Shown in pieces: positions 8,747 to 16,021 of a DNA stretch of 64,000 nt (positions within the stretch are counted from its first letter, which is position 1; every line of letters starts with the position of its first letter). The stretch is from NCBI RefSeq assembly GCF_025137375.1, contig NZ_CP073720.1, positions 6,410,501 to 6,474,500 of the forward strand, given 5' to 3'. The translations under genes and the position numbers were made by a program. Under the pieces are notes generated by a model, which was not told where the DNA came from, did not search any database, and saw only the letters and a program-made list of their open reading frames with translations. This DNA is from Dactylosporangium fulvum (GTDB lineage: Bacteria; Actinomycetota; Actinomycetes; Mycobacteriales; Micromonosporaceae).

Positions 8747-8778
8747 CTGGCTCGCCGGCGGCGAAGCCGGCCCGTTTC

Positions 8779-9291
8779 TCACCCGCGAGCAGGTCGCGGC
8801 GATCGCGGCGAATCCGGCGATGCTCCCGTGACGAAGTCCCGGATCTGATCGGCGATGGCATCCGGTGACCGGGTGCCGTCGACGACCAGGTCGGCGAGCT
8901 GCCGCCCGGGCGCGACGAACCGGGCGTGGTCGTCGCGGCCGTACTCCAGATACCCCCGGAGGACCGGGCGGGGATCGGGCTGGTGCAGTGCCCGCCGGGC
9001 GAGGCTGATGTCCAGCGGCGTGTCGACGTAGACGGTGTACCGCGCGGCCCAGCGGATCGGCGGAAGCGCCAGGGCGAAGACCCCTTCGATGATGACGAAC
9101 CCGGCGTCGTCGAGCACGTCGAGCCGATCCTGCAGCGCGGGCAGGTCCACCCCGTGCTGGTCGGCGCAACCACTGTCGTCGAGCCCGACCACCACCGCGT
9201 CGAGCAGCTCAGCGGTGGCCGTGGCGATGCTGGTCTTCCCAGCCCCGGCCGGGCCGGCGATGGCCAGGACAGGCGCGACGGCGCGCATCAT
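8779..9291 (-). CDS. Uridine-kinase-like P-loop nucleoside/small-molecule kinase
   Basis: A 170-residue P-loop NTPase. Walker A is GPAGAGKTS near residues 13-21, followed by a hydrophobic strand and DDSG, then FVIIEGVFAL (Walker-B-like), YTVYVDTPLDISLARR and a lid-like RGYLEYGRDDHARFV. This order matches bacterial uridine kinase-related proteins, which phosphorylate nucleosides or related alcohols; the real substrate is unknown. Two ATGs at 9291 and 9288 are possible; no strong ribosome site is seen. It diverges from the broken APH gene with only 71 nt between starts. Confidence 0.7.
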   Translation of the reverse strand: MMRAVAPVLAIAGPAGAGKTSIATATAELLDAVVVGLDDSGCADQHGVDLPALQDRLDVLDDAGFVIIEGVFALALPPIRWAARYTVYVDTPLDISLARRALHQPDPRPVLRGYLEYGRDDHARFVAPGRQLADLVVDGTRSPDAIADQIRDFVTGASPDSPRSPRPARG

Positions 9292-9362
9292 GATCCCAGA
9301 CCTTACCGCCTCCCCACGTATACCGGTTGCCCGCCCGTGAACCCGGCACGGATGATCGCGGC

Positions 9363-9990
9363 GTGACGGCAGCACACGCGGACGGCCGGGCCGGCATCAA
9401 CGCCGCTCTGGTGCGACGTCTGATCGATGCGCAGTTCCCGCAGTGGAGCGGCCTGCCGGTGACACCGGTCGAGGTCGACGGCTGGGACAACCGGACGTAT
9501 CGGCTGGGCGAGAACATGACGGTCCGCCTGCCCACCGCCGCCGGTTACGTCCCCGCCGTGGCCAAGGAGCACGAGTGGCTGCCCCGGCTGGCCCCGGCGC
9601 TGCCGGTCGCCGTGCCGCCGATCCTGGCCATGGGCGCACCGGGTGAGGGCTACCCGTTCCCGTGGTCCGTGCGGGGCTGGCTGCGCGGCGAGACGGCCGG
9701 GGCCGCGTCGACGATCTCTCCCGGTTCGCGGTCGCGGTGGCCGGGTTCATCCGCGCACTCCAGCGCTGCGACACCGCCGGCGCCCCGCTCGCCGGGGAGC
9801 ACAGCTTCTACCGGGCCACCTCGCCGGCCTTCTACGACGAGCAGGCGCGCCGGTGCCTCGCCGCGCTGGACGGCCGCGTCGACAGGGCCGGCGCCGCCGC
9901 CGTCTGGGAGGCCGCCCTGGCCGCCGAGTGGTGCGGTGCGCCGGCGTGGTTCCACGGCGACATCGCGGTGGGAAACGGTATTCCTATCCA
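9363..9990 (+). pseudogene. Aminoglycoside phosphotransferase-family gene, frameshifted and truncated
   Basis: APH-family enzymes phosphorylate antibiotics or metabolites. The first frame (GTG 9363) gives the N-lobe (GWDNRTYRLGENMTVRLP, AVAKEHEWLPRL) up to about base 9710. There the protein continues in another frame with VDDLSRFAVAVAGFIRAL and on to the catalytic-loop motif HGDIAVGN (HxDxxxxN). Right after this motif homology ends at about 9975 and AT-richer foreign sequence begins, so the DFG-equivalent metal site and C-lobe are missing. One frameshift plus the truncation make it a pseudogene, unless the frameshift is a sequencing error. Confidence 0.7.
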
Positions 9991-10203
9991 GATGATGGGA
10001 TTTTCTCGCGGACCGACGCATGGGCATGCTTCGATTTGTCTGTGCGCCCCTACCCTCTGCTGACCAGGCGCCGTCACGTGGACTACGGACGGCTCGCCGC
10101 CTCCGCCTGTCCGCGCTCCTCCTGACACCCAACACCATCGCGCACCGCACCATCCGCACGCGACGGTGCGCGCCAGCATGCCCGGAAACCGGAGGAAGTA
10201 CCC
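9975..10203 (+). other. Intergenic segment after the APH truncation
   Basis: The first ~50 nt are AT-richer than anything nearby (ATTCCTATCCAGATGATGGG), possibly the scar of an insertion. No gene is recognisable. A 9-bp inverted repeat CGCGCACCG/CGGTGCGCG (10139-10147 and 10164-10172) lies just upstream of the transporter operon and may be an operator. GGAGGAAG precedes the start at 10204. Confidence 0.35.
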
Positions 10204-10305
10204 ATGAAATTCAAGATCAGCGAGGACTGGGCGGCCACCGTGGTCGGGCTCGTGCTCCTCGTCCTCATCCTCAGCGGCGTCATCACCAAGGGGGTGCTGC
10301 AATGA
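10204..10305 (+). CDS. 33-residue single-helix protein, split-off first helix of a YeiH-type transporter
   Basis: Reads MKFKISEDWAATVVGLVLLV followed by a short hydrophobic tail; one membrane helix at about 10-27. Full-length YeiH/UPF0324-type transporters often start with a ..SEDW.A...G..L motif in their own first helix, so this looks like the N-terminal helix encoded as a separate peptide (comparison from memory). A good ribosome site GGAGGAAG is 5-6 nt upstream. The stop overlaps the next start as ATGA (10302-10305), so both proteins are coupled and probably assemble in the membrane. Confidence 0.6.
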   Translation: MKFKISEDWAATVVGLVLLVLILSGVITKGVLQ

Positions 10306-11435
10306 CCACCACCAACGAGACCGAGGCCCTCGCTCCCCCGGCCGAGGATCGGCCCGCGCCGAACGCCGTCGCCTGGACCGCCGCCGGGCTGGTCGTGGTC
10401 CTCGCGCTCGCCTACCTCACCAAGTACCTCGACAAGAACGTCCCCGGCTGGCTCGCCGGCACCGGTCTCGCCCGGATCTCCAAGTCCGTCGAGTATCCGG
10501 TCTACGCCATCGCGATCGGCCTCATCGGCAACGTCGTCCTGACCACCACCGGGCTGCGGGACCGGCTCGGCGGGGCCTTCCGCACGGAGTTCTTCATCAA
10601 GACCGGCCTGGTGCTGCTGGGCGTGTCGATCAACCTGTCGCTGCTGGTGACGGCCGCCGGCCCGGCCATCGTCCAGGCACTCGTGCTCATCAGCGGCGTC
10701 TTCCTGTTCACCTGGTGGCTCGGCGGGCGGTTCGGCCTCGACGACAAGCTGCGCGCCCTGCTGGCGTCGGCGGTGTCGATCTGCGGGGTCAGCGCCGCCA
10801 TCGCCGCCGCCGGAGCGGTGCGGGCGAAGCGGGAACAGCTCGCCTACGCGGCGAGCCTCGTCATCCTCTTCGCGCTGCCGTCGATCTTCCTCCTCCCGTA
10901 CCTCGCGGACGTCTTCGGGCTTTCCGACGCGGTCGCCGGGGCCTGGATCGGCGGCAACATCGACACCACCGCCGCCGTCACCGCCGCGGGCACCCTCGCC
11001 GGCGAGGACGCGCTCAAGGTGGCCACCATCGTGAAGGTCACCCAGAACGCGCTGATCGGCATCGTGGCGATCGCCCTGACCGCGTACTTCGCGTTCAAGG
11101 TGGAGAAGTCCGCCGACGCCGAGCGACCCGGGCTCGGCGAGCTGTGGCGGCGGTTCCCGAAGTTCGTGCTGGGCTTCGTGGCGGCGTCGATCCTCGGGAC
11201 GTGGTACGCCCACCAGGTCTCGGCCGCCGACAACACCGCCGCGCAGGCGGTCGCGACGAACCTGCGGACCTGGTTCCTCATCCTCGCGTTCGTCAGCATC
11301 GGCCTGGAGTTCCGGGTCAAGGCGCTGCGTGAGGCCGGCTGGCGGCCGATCGCGGTGTTCGCCAGCGCGACGGTCGTGAACATCGGCCTGGCGCTGGGGC
11401 TGGCCGCCCTGCTGTTCGCGAACTTCCAGGTCTGA
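10302..11435 (+). CDS. YeiH/UPF0324 family putative sulfate exporter
   Basis: A 377-residue membrane protein with about ten helices. After a charged N-tail it follows the family: YPVYAIAIGLIGNVVL, KTGLVLLGVSINL, SAVSICGVSAAIAAAGAV, GAWIGGNIDTTAAVTAAGTL, IVKVTQNALIGIVAI and a final LRTWFLILAFVSIGLEF. The GNIDTTAAV and KVTQN stretches are the conserved core in this family, often annotated as sulfate exporter without strong biochemical proof. It is coupled to the 33-residue helix upstream. It ends 54 nt before the leftward MarR gene. Confidence 0.85.
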   Translation: MTTTNETEALAPPAEDRPAPNAVAWTAAGLVVVLALAYLTKYLDKNVPGWLAGTGLARISKSVEYPVYAIAIGLIGNVVLTTTGLRDRLGGAFRTEFFIKTGLVLLGVSINLSLLVTAAGPAIVQALVLISGVFLFTWWLGGRFGLDDKLRALLASAVSICGVSAAIAAAGAVRAKREQLAYAASLVILFALPSIFLLPYLADVFGLSDAVAGAWIGGNIDTTAAVTAAGTLAGEDALKVATIVKVTQNALIGIVAIALTAYFAFKVEKSADAERPGLGELWRRFPKFVLGFVAASILGTWYAHQVSAADNTAAQAVATNLRTWFLILAFVSIGLEFRVKALREAGWRPIAVFASATVVNIGLALGLAALLFANFQV

Positions 11436-11489
11436 CGGGTTTTCGGCGGCTTTCCGGCGGCTTTCCCGGCGGCCTCCGCAGCGGCTTCC

Positions 11490-11945
11490 TCAGCGGCCGA
11501 GCGGAACGACGACCGTGGCCTCGTGCGCGCGCAGCACCTTGCCCAGCGCGCTGGCCACGGTCGTCGCCTCGGCCTTCGTCATGTGGCTCGTGAAGTGCCG
11601 CTCGATCCCGGCGAGATAGGTCGGCGCGGCCGCCTTCAGCCGCGCCCGCCCGGCCGGGGTCAGCTTCGCGAACGCCGAACGCCGGTCGGCGGGATTGGGC
11701 ACCCGCTCGACCAGCCCGGCCTTCACCAGCTCGTCGACGACGCGGCTCACCCGGCTGCGGCTCACCACCGCGACCGCGCCGAGCTCGGTCATCGTCAGCT
11801 GCCGCCCGGGTGCGGTGTTGAGCTCGAGCAGAACGTCATACCACGTCAGGGGCAGCCCGTGCGCGGCCTGCAGCTCCTGGTCGAGCAGCGGCACCAGCGC
11901 GGCGTGCACCTTCAGCAGTCCAGCCCAGGCAGCCGTGGAGTCCAC
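11490..11945 (-). CDS. MarR family transcriptional regulator of the azoreductase
   Basis: Winged-helix regulator: helix LLKVHAALVPLLDQELQA, recognition region LTMTELGAVAVVSRSRVSRVVDELVKAGLVERV, wing NPADRRSAFAKLTPAGRARL, and a C-terminal dimer helix. Two starts are possible. ATG 11981 falls inside the presumed operator; GTG 11945 is 6 nt after a TACGGT box and so fits a leaderless transcript, which I prefer. It is divergent from the FMN azoreductase gene and very likely represses it and itself through the GC-alternating boxes between them. Confidence 0.85.
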   Translation of the reverse strand: MDSTAAWAGLLKVHAALVPLLDQELQAAHGLPLTWYDVLLELNTAPGRQLTMTELGAVAVVSRSRVSRVVDELVKAGLVERVPNPADRRSAFAKLTPAGRARLKAAAPTYLAGIERHFTSHMTKAEATTVASALGKVLRAHEATVVVPLGR

Positions 11946-11962
11946 GGTCACACCGTACCAGT

Positions 11963-12022
11963 CTTGTGCGCGCGCACGCATCTGGCTACGTTCACTCCTA
12001 GATGCGTGCGTGCGCACGCAAC
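11963..12022. promoter_or_regulatory. azoR promoter with paired MarR boxes
   Basis: For the rightward gene TTGTGC (11964-11969), a 17-nt spacer and TACGTT (11987-11992) form a good promoter. Two boxes of the type TTGnGTGCGCACGCA..GCATCT face each other, one at about 11964-11983 and the other at about 11999-12022, with GCATCT/AGATGC as the inner ends. The first box covers the -35 region, so binding would block RNA polymerase. Confidence 0.55.
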
Positions 12023-12039
12023 TTACAGGAGGACATGTC

Positions 12040-12666
12040 ATGGCTACACTGCTGCACATCTCGGCCTCCCCGCGCGGCGAACGGTCCGAGTCGCTCACCC
12101 TCGCGAAGCACTTCCTGAAGGTGTACGGCGAACTGCATCCCGACGACGACATCGTCGAGTGGGACCTGTGGGACGGCACGCTCCCCGCGTTCGGCCCGCC
12201 CGCGGCCGCGGCGAAGATGGCGGTGTTCGCCGGCCGGACCCCGACCGGCGAGGACGCCGCCGCCTGGGCGGCCGCCGAGGCGGCGTACGAGCGGTTCGCG
12301 GCCGCCGACAAGTACCTGTTCTCGGTGCCGATGTGGAACTCCGGCGTGCCGTACGTCCTGAAGCAGTTCATCGACGTGGTGAGCCAGCCCGGCATGGTGT
12401 TCTCGTTCGACGGCGAGCTCGGGTACACCGGACTGGTCACCGGCAGGAAGGCCGCCGTCGTCTACACCGGCGCCGTCTACGGCGAGGGCCGCGGCCCGGC
12501 GTTCGGCGCCGACTTCCAGGCGCCGTTCTTCGACAACTGGCTCCGCTGGGCCGGCATCACCGACATCACGTCGGTGGAGTTCCGCCCCAACCTCGCGACC
12601 CCGGACGCCGACGAGCGCCGCGACCGCGCCCTGGCCGAGGCCACCGAGGCCGCGAAGACCTTCTGA
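12040..12666 (+). CDS. azoR: FMN-dependent NADH:quinone/azo reductase
   Basis: Flavodoxin-fold reductase of 208 residues. It starts with the FMN phosphate loop ISASPRGERSES, has the isoalloxazine stretch PMWNSGVPYVLKQFIDVV and the FSFDGELGYTGLVTGRKA segment typical of AcpD/AzoR. Such enzymes reduce quinones and azo compounds by two electrons, giving protection from quinone stress. CAGGAGG is 8 nt upstream. Divergent MarR-type regulators sensing quinones or phenolics are a common partner, which fits the neighbour here. Confidence 0.88.
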   Translation: MATLLHISASPRGERSESLTLAKHFLKVYGELHPDDDIVEWDLWDGTLPAFGPPAAAAKMAVFAGRTPTGEDAAAWAAAEAAYERFAAADKYLFSVPMWNSGVPYVLKQFIDVVSQPGMVFSFDGELGYTGLVTGRKAAVVYTGAVYGEGRGPAFGADFQAPFFDNWLRWAGITDITSVEFRPNLATPDADERRDRALAEATEAAKTF

Positions 12667-12707
12667 ACCGCGGCCCGCCGCGCCCGACGGGTGGATGACG
12701 CAAACTT

Positions 12708-12730
12708 CCCTATCAGCACCTCAATAGGGT
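12708..12730. promoter_or_regulatory. CCCTAT-N10-ATAGGG operator at the HTH/DUF4180 promoter
   Basis: CCCTAT (12708-12713) and ATAGGG (12724-12729) are exact complements. The right half overlaps a TAGGGT -10-like box (12725-12730), 14 nt before the start of the HTH gene, suggesting autoregulation by that protein. Confidence 0.45.
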
Positions 12731-12743
12731 AGGTTGCGGAGCG

Positions 12744-13208
12744 ATGAGGGATGAGATGTACTCCGTTGAGCAGGTCGCCGACCGGCTCGGGCTGCACGTG
12801 CGAACCGTGCGGGGGTATGTCCGCAGCGGCAGGCTCCGGGCCGTGCGGATCGGCAAGCAGTACCGGATCTCGGCCGCCGACCTCGATGCGCTCGTCGGGC
12901 GGCCGGATCCGGCGGCCGGACGGCGCACCGGGGGCGGCGCGGTCGAGGTGTCGAGCATCGTGCAGGTCGACGGCATCGACCGGGAAGCCGCGGACCGGCT
13001 CGGGACGCTCGTCCTGACGAGCGTCAACGGCGCCGGCGACCCGGACCGCCCGCTGCGCATCCAGACCGTCCACGACGAGGAGCGGGACCGCATGAAGATC
13101 GTGATCCTGGGCGGCGCCGCCGCCACTGCCGACGTGCTGCGGCTGGTCGAGGCCGTGCTCGAGGGCGACAACGGGCTACTGAGCGCGAAGGAGGCCGGTC
13201 GTGGCTGA
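12744..13208 (+). CDS. Excisionase-type (MerR-like HTH_17) DNA-binding protein with C-terminal sensor domain
   Basis: A 154-residue protein. The N-terminal part MYSVEQVADRLGLHVRTVRG YVRSGRLRAVRIGKQYRI is the helix-turn-helix module found in excisionases and many actinobacterial regulators. The C-terminal ~90 residues alternate strand and helix (VEVSSIVQVDGIDREAADRL, MKIVILGGAAATADVLRLVE) and probably form a ligand or partner domain. Phage context is absent, so a transcriptional regulator is more likely than a recombination factor. ATG 12744 follows GCGGAG; ATG 12756 is an alternative. It overlaps the DUF4180 start by 8 nt, so the two act together. Confidence 0.75.
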   Translation: MRDEMYSVEQVADRLGLHVRTVRGYVRSGRLRAVRIGKQYRISAADLDALVGRPDPAAGRRTGGGAVEVSSIVQVDGIDREAADRLGTLVLTSVNGAGDPDRPLRIQTVHDEERDRMKIVILGGAAATADVLRLVEAVLEGDNGLLSAKEAGRG

Positions 13209-13569
13209 CGAGGTGCAGGAACGTGCCGGGGTGACGGTGCTGGTGTGCGACCCGGACGGGCCGCTCATCGCCACCGAACAGGACGCCCTCGACCTGATCG
13301 GGGCGGCCTTCGTCGGCGCCCAGGTCGTCGCCGTGCCCGCGAGCCGGCTGGACGAGCGGTTCTTCTCGCTGGGCACCCGGTTCGCCGGCGAGGTCATGCA
13401 GAAGTTCGTCAACTACCGGCTGCGCCTGGCCGTCGTCGGCGACATCGCCGGGCACCTCGCGGCCAGCTCGGCCCTGCGTGCACTGGTCGAGGAGTCGAAC
13501 CGGGCCGACCACGTGTGGTTCGTGCCGGACCTCGACACGCTCGACACACGCCTGCGGGCTACAGCGTGA
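13201..13569 (+). CDS. DUF4180 domain protein
   Basis: The protein has 122 residues and follows the DUF4180 pattern closely: VTVLVCDPDGPLIATEQDAL, DLIGAAFVGAQVVAVPASRL, LDERFFSLGTRFAGEVMQKF, NYRLRLAVVGDI and NRADHVWFVPDLDTLDTRL. The family is a small alpha/beta domain of unknown biochemical role, usually encoded next to an HTH gene as here. GTG start overlaps the preceding gene. Its 3' end overlaps the end of the leftward histidine kinase by 11 nt. Confidence 0.8.
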   Translation: MADEVQERAGVTVLVCDPDGPLIATEQDALDLIGAAFVGAQVVAVPASRLDERFFSLGTRFAGEVMQKFVNYRLRLAVVGDIAGHLAASSALRALVEESNRADHVWFVPDLDTLDTRLRATA

Positions 13570-15211
13570 CCCGGAACGTCGAGCCGACGCCCGGTGTGCT
13601 CGACGCGTCGATCGTGCCGTCGTGGTCGAGCACGATCTGCCGGGCGATCGTCAGCCCAAGGCCGCTGCCGCCGGTGGCGCGGTCCCGGGCCGGATCGGCG
13701 CGCCAGAACCGCTGGAAGACGAACGGCAGGTCCGCCGGCTCGATACCGCAGCCGGTGTCCTCGACCTCGACCACCGACCGGCCCTCCTCCGGGAACGCCC
13801 GCAGGACCACCGCGCCGCCCGCGTCGGTGTACCGCAGCGCGTTGGTCACCAGGTTGCCGAGCACCTGCCGGAGCCGGTCCTGGTCGCCGTGCACCGGCAG
13901 CGGCCCCGCGACCTCCGCCGTCAACCGCACGCCGGCCGCCTCGGCGACCGCCAGGTGCGCGACCCGTGCCGCCTCGACGAGGTCACAAAGATCAAAATCG
14001 ACTCTGCGGTACGTGAGGTGCCCGGACTCGGCAAGCGTGAGATCCTGCAGGTCGTCGAGGATTCGACGTTGGAGCTGCGCCTCGTCGTGCAGCGACGCGA
14101 ACAGCTCCCGCGACGGCGGCAGCACCCCGTCCTGCAACGCCTCGAGGTAGCCGAGCAGGTTGGACAGCGGCGTGCGCAGCTCGTGGGCGACGCTCGCGAC
14201 GAGCCGCCGCTGTGCTGCCTCCGCGACCTCGAGCGCCTGGGCCATCCGGTTGAACGACGTCGACAACTGCCCCAGCTCGCCGCTGCCGACCGGGGGCACG
14301 CGCGTGTCGAGGTGGCCGTCGGCGAGCCGCCGCGACGCGGCCGTCAGCGACCGGACGGGCCGGCTCACGTTGCGGGCGATGAGGGCGGTGCCGATGAGCG
14401 CGAGGACGAGGATGCCGCCGGCGGCGATGACCGTCGGCCGTCCGACCAGCGTCGCCGCGTCGTCGTCGACGGCGCCGAGGAACAGCTGCAGCGGTTCGGG
14501 CGAAAACGTGGCGACCCGGTCGCCGAACGCCTTGACGAGACAGTCCTGCGGCACGTCCTCGGTCCGGCACGCCTTCGTCGCGGTCACGTCCCCGGCCCGG
14601 TCCCATTCGGCCTGTCCGGTCGTCTGCTGCTGGCAATCGCGGTCGTCCACGACCTTGTCGGCCGCGAACGGCACGCCGAACCAGTCCTGGCTCAGCGGCG
14701 GCGGCTCGATGAACCGCTCCACGAGGCATCGGGCGAACAGTTGCGTCCGGCGGTACCGGTCGATGGCGGTCTGCGTGAACAGCTCCGCCTTGGTCGAGGC
14801 CGGGTCCTGGGTCCGCGCTCCCGGCCCCAACTGGACCTCGGTGAGGTCGTTGGGGATCTTGAGGGTCGGCCGCGGGTCGATGAGGGTCGGCGGGTTGACG
14901 ACCGGCCGGGCCGCGCGATGGGCGAGGTGGTCGGTGTCGACGGTCACCTGCCCGTACAGGTTGACGAGCCGGATCCGCTGGTGGCTGTCGTCCGACAGGA
15001 GCCGGACCCGCTCGGACACGCCCCTCCAGGTGCCGTGCCTGCGGGCGTACGCGCGCACGGTCTCCGCCGTGTCGACCACGTGCCTGGTCGCGGCGGCCTG
15101 CGAATCGGCGATCTGCCGGGACGCGAGCCCGAACGTCAGCCAGGCGGTCGCCCCGATCGCGGCGACCGCCACGAGCAGCACGAGGACGAAGACCCGGACC
15201 CGGAAGCTCAC
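13559..15211 (-). CDS. Membrane sensor histidine kinase
   Basis: Two-component sensor of 550 residues. Helix 1 at about 5-27 and helix 2 at about 261-280 enclose a ~230-residue extracytoplasmic sensor with four cysteines (C162, C193, C215, C224), which could form two disulfides. A HAMP linker follows (ARNVSRPVRSLTAASRRLAD), then the H box VAHELRTPLSNLLGYLEALQ with phospho-acceptor H343, the N box GNLVTNALRYTDAGG and G boxes VEDTGCGI and GGSGLGLTIAR. Its start overlaps the response regulator stop as ATGA. The signal is unknown. Confidence 0.92.
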   Translation of the reverse strand: MSFRVRVFVLVLLVAVAAIGATAWLTFGLASRQIADSQAAATRHVVDTAETVRAYARRHGTWRGVSERVRLLSDDSHQRIRLVNLYGQVTVDTDHLAHRAARPVVNPPTLIDPRPTLKIPNDLTEVQLGPGARTQDPASTKAELFTQTAIDRYRRTQLFARCLVERFIEPPPLSQDWFGVPFAADKVVDDRDCQQQTTGQAEWDRAGDVTATKACRTEDVPQDCLVKAFGDRVATFSPEPLQLFLGAVDDDAATLVGRPTVIAAGGILVLALIGTALIARNVSRPVRSLTAASRRLADGHLDTRVPPVGSGELGQLSTSFNRMAQALEVAEAAQRRLVASVAHELRTPLSNLLGYLEALQDGVLPPSRELFASLHDEAQLQRRILDDLQDLTLAESGHLTYRRVDFDLCDLVEAARVAHLAVAEAAGVRLTAEVAGPLPVHGDQDRLRQVLGNLVTNALRYTDAGGAVVLRAFPEEGRSVVEVEDTGCGIEPADLPFVFQRFWRADPARDRATGGSGLGLTIARQIVLDHDGTIDASSTPGVGSTFRVTL

Positions 15212-15906
15212 GGCTGCTCCGCGAGGCGGTATCCACGGCCGTAGACCGTCTGCACGTACCGCGGCTCCATGGGCTCCGACTCGATCTTGCGCCGCAGGTT
15301 CACCACGTGCGCGTCGACCGTGCGCTCCGACACGTCCCGCTCGAAGCCGAACACCCGGTTGATGATCTCACCGCGGGTGAAGACCCGGCCGGGCTCGCCG
15401 GCGAGGAGTTCCAGGATGCCGAACTCCTTGGCGGTGAGCACCACGGACGTCTCCCCCACCCGGACCTCGAAGCGTCCCGCGTCGACGACCAGGTCGCCGA
15501 CCTGCAGCACCCGCTGGTGGCCCGGGCTGCCGATGCCCGAGCGGCGCAGCAGCGCCCGCACCCGGGCGGCCAGCTCGCGCGGGCTCACCGGCTTGGCCAT
15601 GTAGTCGTCGGCGCCCAGGTCGAGCCCGAGCAGCAGGTCGTCCTCGGTGGAGCGGGCGGTCACCAGCAGGATCGCCACGGTGGACTCGGCGCGGATGATC
15701 CGGCACACGTCGAGCCCGTCGACCAGCGGCATCATCACGTCGAGCACCAGCAGGTCCGGGCGGCGGGACCGGCACTGCTCCAGAGCCGCCCGCCCGTTGT
15801 TGACGGTCAGGACGCTGTGCCCGTCCCGCTCGAGGTACAGCCGGATCAGGTCGGCCTGCTTCGGATCGTCTTCGGCGACCAGGATGCGTGCGCTCATCAC
15901 GGTCAT
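15208..15906 (-). CDS. OmpR-type response regulator
   Basis: Receiver domain (ILVAEDDPKQADLIRLYL, phospho-acceptor D56 in LLVLDVMMPLVDG, switch Thr in LLVTARS, Lys in YMAKPVSPRELAARV) followed by a winged-helix output domain (VVLTAKEFGILELLAGEPGR, SERTVDAHVVNLRRKIE, VYGRGYRL). It is the partner of the overlapping histidine kinase. Starts at 15906 (MTVMSAR) or 15897 (MSAR) are both possible; neither has a clear ribosome site, so a leaderless start is plausible. asnB diverges 116 nt away. Confidence 0.92.
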   Translation of the reverse strand: MTVMSARILVAEDDPKQADLIRLYLERDGHSVLTVNNGRAALEQCRSRRPDLLVLDVMMPLVDGLDVCRIIRAESTVAILLVTARSTEDDLLLGLDLGADDYMAKPVSPRELAARVRALLRRSGIGSPGHQRVLQVGDLVVDAGRFEVRVGETSVVLTAKEFGILELLAGEPGRVFTRGEIINRVFGFERDVSERTVDAHVVNLRRKIESEPMEPRYVQTVYGRGYRLAEQP

Positions 15907-16021
15907 TGTCCCGCGCCGATTGTGAAGATGCTGCGAAAGCGGGGTCGGGTTTCGATCCCGCGCATGCCGGGCCACCGGTTCTTCATCAGTTCCCAACCAC
16001 CGGACTCCTACGGTGCCGGGC

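Noticed and set aside
12744..13208. Prophage excisionase
   Set aside because: No integrase, attachment sites or phage genes are nearby, and the extra C-terminal domain suits a regulator.
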